DNA of 64,000 bases from positions 124,001 through 188,000 of the forward strand of contig JADKAN010000005.1 of NCBI GenBank assembly GCA_016719225.1, given 5' to 3'. Of the stretch, positions 1-8,762 are shown piece after piece. This DNA comes from Flavobacteriales bacterium (GTDB lineage: Bacteria; Bacteroidota; Bacteroidia; Flavobacteriales_F; PHOS-HE28). The notes under the pieces were generated by a model. It was not told where the DNA came from and ran no database searches. It saw only the letters and a program-made list of their open reading frames with translations. Positions within the stretch are counted from its first letter, which is position 1. Every line of letters starts with the position of its first letter. Both the position numbers and the translations under genes were made by a program.

Positions 1-176
1 AATGGGGCGAGGACTTCGGGCTGTTCACGGCGAAATACAAAGGCTGCATGTTCGGCCTGGGGGCCGGCGAGGACATGCCTGCGCTTCACAATCCGGATTA
101 CGATTTCCCCGACGAGCTGATCCCGCACGGTGTTGAACTGTTCGAAGCGGCGGTACGTTCCTTCCTCAAGACTTGA
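1..176 (+). CDS. M20 family amidohydrolase, C-terminal fragment (cut by window edge)
   Basis: The frame is open from base 3 to the TGA at 174-176 and gives the last 57 residues of a protein. The piece contains an EDFG motif followed by a Gly-rich strand and HNPDYDFPDE, which is the C-terminal signature of M20D aminoacylase/amidohydrolase enzymes (metal-dependent hydrolysis of N-acyl amino acids or similar amides). A second, complete M20D gene lies at 13512-14699 and ends with a comparable EDF / LHTPDFDI pattern. The stop codon overlaps the next gene's ATG by one base (TGATG), so the two genes are probably translationally coupled. The substrate cannot be read from this fragment. Confidence 0.8.
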   Translation, partial: WGEDFGLFTAKYKGCMFGLGAGEDMPALHNPDYDFPDELIPHGVELFEAAVRSFLKT

Positions 177-1333
177 TGTTCCACGGTTCCACCATAGAGA
201 TAAGCGCGGCGGCGTTGCGTGCCAACTTGGATTTCATACGCGGCACGTTGGGCAAGGCACGACTCTGCAGTGTGGTGAAGGGCAACGCTTATGGCCATGG
301 TGCCGGGGCGTTCATTCCCTTGGCGCGTTCACTCGGAGTGGACCGCTTCGCTGTATACTCGGCATCGGAGGCCTTTTACGTGCTGGCCCATGTCAAGCGG
401 GAGGCGAGTATCTACATCATGGGCGATGTGGACGGCCCTGCATTGGAATGGGCTGTCGAAGAAGGCATCGCTTTTAACGTCTTCGAGCGCCAACGTTTGG
501 ATATGGCGATCCATGCGGCGCGCACATTGAAAAAGGCCGCACGTATCCATTTAGAGGTCGAGACAGGGATGCATCGCACGGGCTTCAAGCTGAATGAGCT
601 GCCGGAGGTGTTGGAGGTGTGCAAGGCCAATATGGATGCATTGGAGATCGTCGGTATCTGTACACATCTAGCCGGAGCGGAGAGCCTGTCCAATGTACCA
701 AGGATACACCGGCAGAAAACGAAATACCGAGAGGCCTTGGCGATCGCGGAACGTGTCGGCATCAATGTCGGCCTGCGGCATGTGGCCTGCTCGGCAGGTG
801 TCTTGAACGAGCCGGACATCCTCTATGACATGGCCCGCGTGGGGATCCTGCAATATGGCTTCTGGCCCAACCGCGAAACAGAGGCGCGGTACCGCACGGC
901 CCATGGGCTCACCGATGATCCGCTGCGCCGTGTGATCCGTTGGTGGAGCAACGTAATGTCCGTTAGTACCGTGCCCGCTGGCGGATACGTAGGGTACGGG
1001 AGCGCATTCGAGGCACCGGGTGAAAGGCGGATCGCGACGATACCTGTGGGATATGCTTTCGGCTACGCGCGAAGCCTCAGCAACAGTGGCCATGTGCTGA
1101 TACGTGGTCAACAAGCTCCCGTTCTGGGTATCGTGAACATGAACTGCATCACCGTGGACGTAACGCATATACCGGGCGTGGAGAAGGGCGACGAGGCCGT
1201 GTTGATCGGAGCTCAGGGAGAACGCAGCATCAGCGTCTCTTCTTTCGGCGACCTCAGCGATCAGTTGAACTACGAATTGCTGACCCGGCTCCCGCATGAC
1301 ATTCCACGGATAGTGGTGGAAAAACACGATTGA
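176..1333 (+). CDS. alr: Alanine racemase-like PLP enzyme, atypical active site
   Basis: A 385-aa fold-type III PLP racemase. The PLP lysine is K35 in VVKGNAYGHG, and the catalytic tyrosine lies in VGYGSAF. Family enzymes interconvert L- and D-alanine for peptidoglycan. Several positions differ from standard Alr: the usual HLKxDTGM, which carries the carbamylated lysine, reads HLEVETGM, and the usual GRVCMD reads GIVNMN, so the conserved Arg and Asp are replaced. Substrate specificity may therefore be altered. I chose the ATG at 176, which overlaps the upstream stop; a TTG at 173 is the only alternative nearby. It sits between an M20 amidohydrolase and a second racemase-family gene, suggesting an amino-acid or peptide racemisation operon. 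Confidence 0.82.
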   Translation: MFHGSTIEISAAALRANLDFIRGTLGKARLCSVVKGNAYGHGAGAFIPLARSLGVDRFAVYSASEAFYVLAHVKREASIYIMGDVDGPALEWAVEEGIAFNVFERQRLDMAIHAARTLKKAARIHLEVETGMHRTGFKLNELPEVLEVCKANMDALEIVGICTHLAGAESLSNVPRIHRQKTKYREALAIAERVGINVGLRHVACSAGVLNEPDILYDMARVGILQYGFWPNRETEARYRTAHGLTDDPLRRVIRWWSNVMSVSTVPAGGYVGYGSAFEAPGERRIATIPVGYAFGYARSLSNSGHVLIRGQQAPVLGIVNMNCITVDVTHIPGVEKGDEAVLIGAQGERSISVSSFGDLSDQLNYELLTRLPHDIPRIVVEKHD

Positions 1334-1335
1334 TC

Positions 1336-2409
1336 ATGGCCTTCCTTGAACTCTACCGCGAAAAGCTTCGGCACAACCACCGTTTCCTATCCGAACTATT
1401 CAAAGAGAACGGCATTGAATGGGGCATCGTTACCAAAGTGCTTTGCGGCAATGAGACGTTCATCCGCGAAGTGGTGGCGCTGGGTGAGAAGGAGTTCCAC
1501 GACACCCGGATCAGCAACCTGAAAATGCTGAAGAAACTCGCACCGGAATCTCAGACTGTCTACATCAAGCCCCCGGCCAAGCGCGCCATCCCCAACTTGG
1601 TGCGCTTCGCCGATGTCAGCTTCAATAGCGACTTGGACACTATCAAGGCGCTGAGTACCGAAGCAGTGAAGCAGGGTCGCACCCACAAGGTGATCATCAT
1701 GGTGGAAATGGGCGACCTTAGAGAAGGGGTGATGGGCGACAGTTTGGTGGATTTTTACGAGCAAGTGTTCCAACTCCCGAACATCGGGATCGTGGGCTTG
1801 GGCACCAACCTCAACTGCCTCAATGGCATCATGCCCACGCAGGACAAGCTGATACAGCTCGGCCTCTACAAGCAGCTCATCGAGGCGAAGTTCAACAAGA
1901 AGATCCCGTGGGTCACCGGCGGTACCAGCGTTACCATCCCCTTGTTGTTGAAGAAGCAATTGCCAAAGGGGATGAACCATTTCCGCATCGGCGAGGCGCT
2001 GTTCTTCGGAAAGGACCTCTTTACCGATGGCATGATCGAAGGCATGCGCAATGACGTGTTCAAGCTGCATGCCGAGGTGATCGAGCTTTACGAAAAGCCG
2101 ATGACCCCTACCGGAGAGCAGCGCACCAATGTGGCCGGCGTGAAACCGGTGGTGAAAGCCAGCGATATCGGACGTACGGCGTTCCGCGCGATCATCGATA
2201 TCGGACTGCTGGACGTGGACCCGAAGAACTTGACCCCAATGACCAAGGGTGTGACCATCATCGAGGCAAGCTCGGACATGCTCGTATTGGATCTGGATAC
2301 CAATGCTGCCAACCTCAGGGTGGGGGACCTGATCTCCTTCAGCTTGAACTACATGGGCGCATTGGGCGTAATGAATTCGAACTACATCGACAAGGTGGTG
2401 TGCGATTAA
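1336..2409 (+). CDS. Alanine/ornithine racemase family PLP-dependent enzyme
   Basis: A 357-aa protein with an alanine-racemase N-terminal barrel fold. It has the IVTKVLCGN segment, where the PLP lysine would be, VEMGDLREGV, and WVTGGTSVT. This pattern fits the alanine/ornithine racemase (Orr/YhfX-like) group rather than canonical Alr. The ATG at 1336 lies two bases after the stop of the preceding racemase, so the genes are almost certainly co-transcribed and coupled; a TTG at 1330 is less likely. Two different racemase-fold enzymes back to back suggests separate substrates. The actual amino acid cannot be told from sequence alone. Confidence 0.75.
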   Translation: MAFLELYREKLRHNHRFLSELFKENGIEWGIVTKVLCGNETFIREVVALGEKEFHDTRISNLKMLKKLAPESQTVYIKPPAKRAIPNLVRFADVSFNSDLDTIKALSTEAVKQGRTHKVIIMVEMGDLREGVMGDSLVDFYEQVFQLPNIGIVGLGTNLNCLNGIMPTQDKLIQLGLYKQLIEAKFNKKIPWVTGGTSVTIPLLLKKQLPKGMNHFRIGEALFFGKDLFTDGMIEGMRNDVFKLHAEVIELYEKPMTPTGEQRTNVAGVKPVVKASDIGRTAFRAIIDIGLLDVDPKNLTPMTKGVTIIEASSDMLVLDLDTNAANLRVGDLISFSLNYMGALGVMNSNYIDKVVCD

Positions 2410-2486
2410 TGGTGTGATGTGCGGCTGACCGCCTCTCTGTTCAGCACCTTCCCGACAAAAAAATTCCACCCAACTTCGCCCTCGCC

Positions 2487-3107
2487 ATGCGAAGCGCGAT
2501 CCTCCTGTTCCTGTGCACCGGTTTCCTACATGCGAACGCGCAGGACAGGATCAACCTGATGAACGGGCAAGTGCTGGAAGGGAAGGTGCTGGGCCAGAGT
2601 ACCCTGGAGATCCGCTACCAAGTGCCGAAAGGTGCACGCTTGATCGAGCGCACAGAGCCGACCGAAGGCGTATTCAGCGTAACGGACAGCCTTGGTGCGG
2701 AGCGCGTTTGGTATTTCAAGGACACGCTTCTGGGCAATGACTATTCGGTGCCGGAAATGCGTTTGTACATCAATGGTGAACGCGATGCGCGCAACGGTTA
2801 CCGGCCCGTGCTGCCCGTGTTGGGCGGTTTCTTGGTCGGGGCCGGCCTCACCATGGGGCTTGGCTTGGAAGTGAACTCATTGCTCTTGCCGCCGGTCTAC
2901 GCCGGGTTGATGGCTTGGCCACGCGTGTATGTGACCCCGGGGTCGATCACCGATCCGAACATGGAAGGCGATCCCATTTATGCCACCGGATACAGCGCCG
3001 TCGGCCGTTCGAAGCGGGTGTTGCATTCGTTGCTGTCCACGGCTGTCGGCGTTGCGGTGGGCTTGGCCGTGAACCACTTGGTGATCTATCCCGCGCAGAA
3101 TAAATAG
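2487..3107 (+). CDS. Secreted or membrane-associated protein of unknown function
   Basis: A 206-aa protein with an N-terminal signal peptide of about 18 residues ending HANAQ. A small beta-type segment follows, beginning INLMNGQVLEGKV, which resembles domains of Bacteroidota envelope proteins that start 'IxLxNGxxLxGKV'. After it come two hydrophobic stretches (about residues 108-140 and 182-200) that could be membrane segments or glycine-rich hairpins. I do not recognise a named family. It lies 77 bases after the racemase pair and 3 bases before the next gene, so it may belong to the same transcript. AACTTCGCC just upstream resembles the local -7 element. Confidence 0.6.
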   Translation: MRSAILLFLCTGFLHANAQDRINLMNGQVLEGKVLGQSTLEIRYQVPKGARLIERTEPTEGVFSVTDSLGAERVWYFKDTLLGNDYSVPEMRLYINGERDARNGYRPVLPVLGGFLVGAGLTMGLGLEVNSLLLPPVYAGLMAWPRVYVTPGSITDPNMEGDPIYATGYSAVGRSKRVLHSLLSTAVGVAVGLAVNHLVIYPAQNK

Positions 3108-3110
3108 TCC

Positions 3111-3992
3111 ATGGCGATGAGATCCGCGGATCGAACAGGCGGTGCGGTCGCGGAATGGCTCATCCACGGACATCTCTGGCTGGCTCTGGCCGTGGCGGCA
3201 CAAGTGCTGTACACGGGTTTATTCCTGCATCCGGACACGCCCGTTACGCGCTATGCTTTCGCCGCATCACTCGGTGCATTCGCCGCATACGGCATGATCC
3301 GCCTGGCCCGTTCAAAGTCAGCTTCTGAAAAGGAGCATGGCACGCTTGGTTGGTTCCGCGTGCATTGGAACTTGATGTCAGCTCTGGTGACCGTTGCCGG
3401 TATCGTAGCGGTGTTGCTGCTATGGCCCTTGCGCCAGGATGTTTGGCATTGGCTCGTGCCGGTGCTCGCCATCGCACTGCTCTACGTCACCCCGTTCAGC
3501 ACTCAAAAGGGTGCTGCATTCGGCCTGCGTTCCATCCCTTTCCTGAAAGTGTTGCTCATTGCGACCAACTGGGCCGTGGTGACGGTGGCTGTGCCTTGGT
3601 GCCTCGGACCGCAGCAGCATGACCTGTTCAGCGTCATCGCCATCGCATGCATGCGTGTGCCGTTGTTCCTGGGGCTCGCCATCCTCTTCGACATCCGCGA
3701 CCTGGGGACCGATGCGCCCGGCCTACGGACCGTACCGATCATTTTCGGAGTGAACGGGGCGAGAGCCATTGCGGTCCTGCTCCTGTTATTTTCGGCAACG
3801 TTCGAGTTGATCTTCCTACGCGGCTTGGGCTATAGCGTCGCATCATACACCATCCTGGCAGGATATGCCGTAGCGATCTTGCTCGCTCTGCGCGCCACCC
3901 CGGGCGATAAGCGCTTGTCCTTCGACCTTTTGGTGGATGGCATGATGATCCTGATCCCGCTTTGCGCGTGGTTGGGGATGAAGTTGGCTTGA
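3111..3992 (+). CDS. UbiA-like integral membrane protein
   Basis: A 293-aa polytopic membrane protein with about eight or nine hydrophobic segments. The segment DIRDLGTDAPGLRTVP, around residue 190, resembles the second Asp-rich motif (DxxxD) of UbiA prenyltransferases. UbiA enzymes transfer prenyl chains to aromatic acceptors using two Asp-rich motifs. The first NDxxDxxxD motif is not visible here; the corresponding stretch after the second helix is basic and serine-rich. It could be a divergent UbiA-like protein or one that has lost prenyltransfer activity. It starts 3 bases after the preceding gene and is followed by kynU with its own likely promoter. Confidence 0.6.
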   Translation: MAMRSADRTGGAVAEWLIHGHLWLALAVAAQVLYTGLFLHPDTPVTRYAFAASLGAFAAYGMIRLARSKSASEKEHGTLGWFRVHWNLMSALVTVAGIVAVLLLWPLRQDVWHWLVPVLAIALLYVTPFSTQKGAAFGLRSIPFLKVLLIATNWAVVTVAVPWCLGPQQHDLFSVIAIACMRVPLFLGLAILFDIRDLGTDAPGLRTVPIIFGVNGARAIAVLLLLFSATFELIFLRGLGYSVASYTILAGYAVAILLALRATPGDKRLSFDLLVDGMMILIPLCAWLGMKLA

Positions 3993-4027
3993 AAGTCCGT
4001 TGGCTTAGTAGAACCACGGCTGCCCGC

Positions 4028-4036
4028 TACTTTCGC
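4028..4036 (+). promoter_or_regulatory. Probable -7 promoter element for kynU-kmo
   Basis: TACTTTCGC lies 8 bases before the kynU ATG. It fits TAnnTTCG, a variant of the Bacteroidota -7 consensus TAnnTTTG that recurs in this window. A TTGG at 4000-4003 could be the -33 partner, but the spacer (about 25 bases) is long. Confidence 0.5.
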
Positions 4037-4044
4037 GGCACCCA

Positions 4045-5322
4045 ATGACATTTCCCGAGAACACACTCACTTCCGCCCGCCAGTGGGATGCCGAGGATCC
4101 GCTCCGCAGCTTCAGGAGTGAATTCCGCATCCCGCAGCACAACGGTTCCGATGCGGTTTATTTCACCGGAAACTCGCTCGGTCTGCAGCCTAAGGCCGCG
4201 GAGGCCGCATTGAAGCAGGAGCTGGAGGATTGGGCACGTTTCGGGGTGGAAGGCCACTTCGAGGCGAAGCATCCTTGGTATAGCTACCATGAAGAACTCA
4301 CTGACGGCGCTGCCAAGATCGTCGGTGCGCGCAACGAGGAGGTGGTGATGATGAACCAACTCACGAGCAACCTGCATTTCCTGCTCGTCAGCTTCTACCG
4401 GCCGAAGGGAAAGCGCGTGAAGATCCTCACCGAGCAACGGCCCTTTCCCAGCGACACCTATGCGTTGGCTTCGCAGATCGCCTTCCACGGCCTGGACCCG
4501 AAGCAACATCTTGTTGAAGTGCAGCCGCGCAAAGGCGAACACATTTTGCGCACCGAGGACATTTTGGCGAAGATCAATGAACTGGGCGATGAACTCGCTT
4601 TGGTGCTGATCGGCGGTGTTCAATTCTACACCGGACAGGCCTTCGCGTTGGAGGCCATCACTGCAAAAGCGCATGAAGTGGGTGCGATCGCCGGTTTTGA
4701 TCTGGCCCATGCTGCGGGCAACATGCCCGTGCAGTTGCACGACTGGAATGTGGACTTCGCCTGTTGGTGTACCTATAAATACCTCAATAGCGGCCCGGGC
4801 AGCGTAGGCGGTGCTTTCGTTCACCAAAAGCACCTGAAGGCCAATGTGCCGCGCTTCGCAGGCTGGTGGGGCCACGACAAGAACACGCGCTTCCGGATGG
4901 GACCGGAATTCAGTCCGATGCCTACAGCGGAAGGCTGGCAAGTGAGCAACGCAGCGGTGTTCAACATGGCGATCCACCGCGTATCGCTGGAACAGTTCGG
5001 CCGTGCCGGGATGCAACGGTTGGGCACGAAGGCAGTGCAGCTCACGGGCTATGCCGAGGCCATCATACACTGGCTGAACGGCGAACACAAAGTGAATCTG
5101 GAGATCATTACCCCGATGGAACCAGAACAGCGCGGATGCCAATTGTCCATCTTCGCTCACGGCATGGGCAAGGACCTCTTTGATAAACTCACCAAGCAAG
5201 GCATCTCTTTGGATTGGCGCGAGCCGAACGTTATCCGCATGGCACCGGTGCCGATGTATAACAGCTTCGAGGACGTGTTCCGTTTCGGGGAAGCACTTAA
5301 TGTCAGTCTGTCCAAAAAATGA
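4045..5322 (+). CDS. kynU: Kynureninase
   Basis: A 425-aa fold-type I PLP enzyme that cleaves kynurenine or 3-hydroxykynurenine to anthranilate or 3-hydroxyanthranilate plus alanine. Recognisable features are the N-terminal YFTGNSLGLQP motif, the GFDLAHAAGN segment that binds the cofactor through Asp, and the PLP lysine K245 in CTYKYLNSGPG, followed by the GWWGH segment typical of kynureninases. Length matches the family (about 420 residues). Its stop overlaps the start of the kynurenine monooxygenase gene as ATGA, so the two consecutive pathway enzymes are coupled. The pair could feed de novo NAD synthesis via 3-hydroxyanthranilate or serve tryptophan catabolism; the remaining pathway genes are not in this window. 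Confidence 0.95.
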   Translation: MTFPENTLTSARQWDAEDPLRSFRSEFRIPQHNGSDAVYFTGNSLGLQPKAAEAALKQELEDWARFGVEGHFEAKHPWYSYHEELTDGAAKIVGARNEEVVMMNQLTSNLHFLLVSFYRPKGKRVKILTEQRPFPSDTYALASQIAFHGLDPKQHLVEVQPRKGEHILRTEDILAKINELGDELALVLIGGVQFYTGQAFALEAITAKAHEVGAIAGFDLAHAAGNMPVQLHDWNVDFACWCTYKYLNSGPGSVGGAFVHQKHLKANVPRFAGWWGHDKNTRFRMGPEFSPMPTAEGWQVSNAAVFNMAIHRVSLEQFGRAGMQRLGTKAVQLTGYAEAIIHWLNGEHKVNLEIITPMEPEQRGCQLSIFAHGMGKDLFDKLTKQGISLDWREPNVIRMAPVPMYNSFEDVFRFGEALNVSLSKK

Positions 5323-6674
5323 AGAACATCACCATCATCGGCGGCGGACTGGTAGGCAGCCTCCTCGCCGTGCTCATGGCCAAGCGCGGCCACAAAGTGG
5401 ATGTTTACGAACGGCGTAGCGATCCCCGCACAGCCGAGCAGTACGCGGGTCGTTCTATCAACCTCGTGGTCAGCCATCGCGGCTGGACCGCCCTTCGTGC
5501 AGCCGGGATCGATGAGCGGATCCGCGAGATCACCGTGCCGGTTTATGCCCGGATGACGCACGATCCGCAAGGCCGGACGAACCGCCTGCCGTACAGCATC
5601 GAGAACAAAGCCATTTACTCCGTAAGCCGAGGGGAATTGAATAACCGTTTGCTTTCCGAAGCGGAGAGTATTCCCGGTGTTACCCTGCACTTCGGGTACC
5701 GATGTGATGACGTGGACCTCGACAAAGCAACCTGCATATTCAGCCGGAAAGGGGAGGAGCCGAAGAACGTGAAGGCTGATGTGGTGCTGGGGTGCGACGG
5801 TGCGTTCAGCGCCGTACGTGCCAAGATGCAATATGGTCGCTTCAACTACAGCCAGGAATACATCGAGCACGATTACAAGGAGATCGCCTTCCCAGCCGGG
5901 CCGGATGGCAGCCCGCTGATGGATCCGCAGTGCCTGCACATCTGGCCGCGCCGTTATTACATGCTCATGGGCCTCGCCAACCAGGACGGTGGCTTCACGG
6001 GTACGCTCTTCATGCCGCACAATGCCGGCCCCGAAGCACCCGACGCAGGTTTCAATGTGGTGCGCACTGAGGAAGAAGCAGATCGCTTCCTGAAGCAGCA
6101 CTTCCCCGACGCCTACGCCATGATCCCGGACATGACCAAGCAGTACATGCGCAATCCTCAAAGTCCTCTGGTGATCGTCCGCTGCAGCCCGTGGACGCAT
6201 GGTTCAACGGCCGCCCTCTTCGGCGATGCCTCCCATGCCATGGTGCCGTTCTATGGCGAAGGCATGAATGCTGGCTTCGAGGATTGCAAAGTGTTGAACG
6301 ACCTGTTGAACGAACACGGGGACGATAATTGGGGTGCGGTCCTCCACGCCTACGACCAACATCGCGTAGCCAACGGCCACGCCATCGCGGACCTCAGCTT
6401 GCGCAACTTCACGGAAATGCGCGACCTCGTGGCGGACCCGCGCTTCATCCTCCGGAAGAAGATAGAAGGTCACATCCAAGCCAAGCATCCGGACCAGTGG
6501 CTACCACTATACACCCAAGTGAAATTCACGGACATTCCCTACGTGGACGCGCTGCGCGAAGGCCAGCGGCATGACCGCATCATGGAGGAAGTGTTGGCGA
6601 TGCCCGGTATTGAGACCAAGTGGGAAAGCGAGGAGGTGGAGCGGAAAGCGTTGGAGCTTTTGAAGAAGTTCTAA
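5319..6674 (+). CDS. kmo: Kynurenine 3-monooxygenase
   Basis: A 451-aa FAD-dependent aromatic hydroxylase that converts L-kynurenine to 3-hydroxykynurenine using NADPH and O2. The N-terminal dinucleotide-binding motif is IIGGGLVGS (GxGxxG), followed by the acidic end of strand 2 in VDVYERR. The second FAD-contacting motif GDASHAMVPFYGEGMNAG starts near residue 302. SINLVVSHRG is typical of the KMO family. The C-terminus lacks an obvious membrane anchor, as in other bacterial KMOs. It is translationally coupled to kynU upstream (ATGA at 5319). Together they form a two-gene kynurenine operon followed by hairpins at 6735-6795. Confidence 0.95.
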   Translation: MKNITIIGGGLVGSLLAVLMAKRGHKVDVYERRSDPRTAEQYAGRSINLVVSHRGWTALRAAGIDERIREITVPVYARMTHDPQGRTNRLPYSIENKAIYSVSRGELNNRLLSEAESIPGVTLHFGYRCDDVDLDKATCIFSRKGEEPKNVKADVVLGCDGAFSAVRAKMQYGRFNYSQEYIEHDYKEIAFPAGPDGSPLMDPQCLHIWPRRYYMLMGLANQDGGFTGTLFMPHNAGPEAPDAGFNVVRTEEEADRFLKQHFPDAYAMIPDMTKQYMRNPQSPLVIVRCSPWTHGSTAALFGDASHAMVPFYGEGMNAGFEDCKVLNDLLNEHGDDNWGAVLHAYDQHRVANGHAIADLSLRNFTEMRDLVADPRFILRKKIEGHIQAKHPDQWLPLYTQVKFTDIPYVDALREGQRHDRIMEEVLAMPGIETKWESEEVERKALELLKKF

Positions 6675-6734
6675 GCTGGACAATTGATCTTCTACTTGCG
6701 GAAGTGCCAGCTCTTGCGCTGCATGCTTCAGTAA

Positions 6735-6795
6735 GTCCGATGTGTATCGGACCTCTGCTTCGAGTCCTGCGGATGTGAGGAACTGATCTCCTCAC
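6735..6795 (+). terminator. Two consecutive hairpins after kmo, possible transcription end
   Basis: Two perfect inverted repeats lie in the 190-base gap after kmo. One is GTCCGAT/ATCGGAC with a 4-base loop (6735-6752); the other is GTGAGGA/TCCTCAC with a 7-base loop (6775-6795). Neither is followed by a T tract, so they may stabilise an RNA end rather than terminate on their own. Confidence 0.4.
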
Positions 6796-6864
6796 AACCT
6801 GCCGTTGACACTTCCCGCCCAATTCCGCCGTTGAGAAGGTATACCCAGTACTTCCTTTGGAACG

Positions 6865-7713
6865 ATGATCCGTGCTTTCACCCTTGCCATTGGCCTTTTC
6901 CTCGTCGGCGCGCTCTGCGCACAAGGCATCTATGGCCGTAAGAAGCCGGAGATCTTTCCCACTGATGGTAAAATGCGGCGCGGCGGCTTCTACTTCGCGC
7001 CGGGCATCACCTATGCGCTACCCCGCGGGAAGGATCATGAAGAGCAGTTCTTCAGTACGCCTGACAGCGCCTACACAGCGCTCTTCGACCCCAAAGGGAA
7101 GATCGTGCTGTACCTCGAAGCCGGTTGGTTACTTTCCACGAGGGACCCGATCATCTTGGATTATTGGGACTTCGGCCTGGCTTACAAACAGCTCAAAGGC
7201 ACAGAAGCCTTTACAAGCACCTTTATCCGCAGCGACACTACTTCGCTTTTTGCCGGGGAAGGAGGTTTTAACGATCAGCACCTCACGGCGCACGTCAACG
7301 CCAACAAGCTGATACAGACGCGGGACTACCAGTTCGTCCAGCTTAGCCTCGGGGCCAACCTCGATTGGCGCTTCGGCACTAACCGTAGCTACACCGCCGA
7401 CCTCACCACGCTGAACCGCTGGGCTTTTCCACCGGACCTCATCGGGCAGGTACATGTGAAGGTGGGCTACGGATTCAAGCTCACCCAGCGGCTCATGGTC
7501 ATTCCCGCGATCGAAACACCGGTCTTCAGCATTGCCCCGGAAGATGGCGGCAACTTCGGCAAGCTCCAATGGTTCAGCAGCACCTATCGCCCGTTGATCT
7601 TCAGCGTGCGCTTTCTTTTCCTGCGCTACCCAAAAGGCTTCGCTTGCGTGCCGGTGAAGAACAACGCCTTCGAAAAGAGCAAGGTGGTGAACCCGAGCTA
7701 CGATAGGAAGTAG
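6865..7713 (+). CDS. Outer-membrane beta-barrel-like protein of unknown function
   Basis: A 282-aa protein with a clear signal peptide (about 18 residues, cleavage near LCAQG). The rest is made of alternating hydrophobic/polar strands (GFYFAPGITYALP, QFVQLSLGANLDWRFG, HVKVGYGFKLTQRLMVIPAIETPVF, IFSVRFLFLRY) that look like a small outer-membrane barrel. A tail of about 30 residues after the last strand contains one Cys. I recognise no named family. It stands alone, with its stop only 9 bases from the convergent stop of the next gene. Confidence 0.6.
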   Translation: MIRAFTLAIGLFLVGALCAQGIYGRKKPEIFPTDGKMRRGGFYFAPGITYALPRGKDHEEQFFSTPDSAYTALFDPKGKIVLYLEAGWLLSTRDPIILDYWDFGLAYKQLKGTEAFTSTFIRSDTTSLFAGEGGFNDQHLTAHVNANKLIQTRDYQFVQLSLGANLDWRFGTNRSYTADLTTLNRWAFPPDLIGQVHVKVGYGFKLTQRLMVIPAIETPVFSIAPEDGGNFGKLQWFSSTYRPLIFSVRFLFLRYPKGFACVPVKNNAFEKSKVVNPSYDRK

Positions 7714-7722
7714 GTTGGACGC

Positions 7723-8694
7723 TTAAAGCACAACGAGTTTCCCTCGCAGTACCCCGGTTCCCGACCTCTCTTGAAGGAGGTACATGTAAATACCCGGCAC
7801 CACCCTCAATTCCATATGGTGCCCATCAATAACTTCACGTTGAACGACCGTTTTTCCTGACGCATCAAACACTCGTAGGTCAGCCGTTCCTTGTATATGG
7901 ACCGAGATGTACCCCAAGCTTTCTATAAGGTTCGGGCCCAAGCTCATGCCGGAATTATTGGTAAATTGAGGAACGCTTGTCACGTTGTCAATTTTCATCA
8001 CCATATCTGTGTAGGTTGTGGAAATCACTGCACCAAAGCGGTATTCCTCGACCCTTGTACAAAATGCATAAAGTCCCGGTTCAGGAGGATTGGCCATAAT
8101 CACACCTGTAAAGGAATTAATGGAGCAGCCACTGGGGATGTAGTAACCCGGACCGCTGCAATTGGTGAGGCTAAAGACCAAGCTGTCACCATCCAGATCG
8201 GAGAAAGCTGGCGTGTAGGTCGCACCGGCTGCTGATTGAGATATGTTGGATTGTAAATTGTCGCAAAGTGGTGTACTATTCAATCCGAACGAGGAACCAA
8301 TGATAAATTCAGGTTGCAATTCCATCGTGATATTGTCAACGGAATCAAAATTTTTAATTTGTCCAACACGAAATGGGATGACAATGTCATGCGGGTAAAC
8401 ACCTGGTCCAGCATATAACTGAGTCTTCTTGAATGTATGGCACGTAATGCCTATCCCCAGCGATTCGGTGGAATATAGATTCAGCAAAATGTCCAAGCCG
8501 TCAAAATTGGCAATAACCGAGCTTCTATGGATATCTAACGCCGAATCCACATAGAGCTTCAAGATGTTATCAACCAGAACAATTGAAGTGTCTTGGCTCC
8601 ATTGGTATGTTGCTGCGCGAACATCTTGTGCTGAGGTCTTTAGGCTTGAAAGCAAAAATGTAGTTGTACATGCAAGAAACAATTTGCGATTCAT
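7723..8694 (-). CDS. Secreted protein with T9SS type A-like sorting domain, AT-rich gene
   Basis: A 323-aa protein with a signal peptide ending TSAQ. The middle part has the pattern found in large Bacteroidota adhesin-like proteins: PHDIVIPFRVGQ, then SDLDGDSLVFSL followed by a Cys-containing loop and PPEPGLYAFCTRVEEYR, suggesting cadherin/Ig-like beta-sandwich modules. The last 70 or so residues (VFDASGKTV ... GIYMYLLQE ... GKLVVL) resemble a T9SS type A C-terminal sorting domain. The gene is visibly AT-richer than its neighbours and uses AT-ending codons more often, which suggests recent acquisition or relaxed selection. TACATTTG on the minus strand at 8725-8732 is a plausible -7 element. 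Confidence 0.65.
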   Translation of the reverse strand: MNRKLFLACTTTFLLSSLKTSAQDVRAATYQWSQDTSIVLVDNILKLYVDSALDIHRSSVIANFDGLDILLNLYSTESLGIGITCHTFKKTQLYAGPGVYPHDIVIPFRVGQIKNFDSVDNITMELQPEFIIGSSFGLNSTPLCDNLQSNISQSAAGATYTPAFSDLDGDSLVFSLTNCSGPGYYIPSGCSINSFTGVIMANPPEPGLYAFCTRVEEYRFGAVISTTYTDMVMKIDNVTSVPQFTNNSGMSLGPNLIESLGYISVHIQGTADLRVFDASGKTVVQREVIDGHHMELRVVPGIYMYLLQERSGTGVLRGKLVVL

Positions 8695-8724
8695 TCGCTA
8701 TCTATAGGTCGGGACAACCACAGG

Positions 8725-8732
8725 CAAATGTA
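8725..8732 (-). promoter_or_regulatory. Probable -7 element (TACATTTG) for the secreted protein at 7723-8694
   Basis: On the minus strand TACATTTG lies about 30 bases before the ATG at 8694 and matches TAnnTTTG exactly. Confidence 0.5.
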
Positions 8733-8762
8733 GCTCAGACCCGTGCCGCTGTAGAAAAGCAG

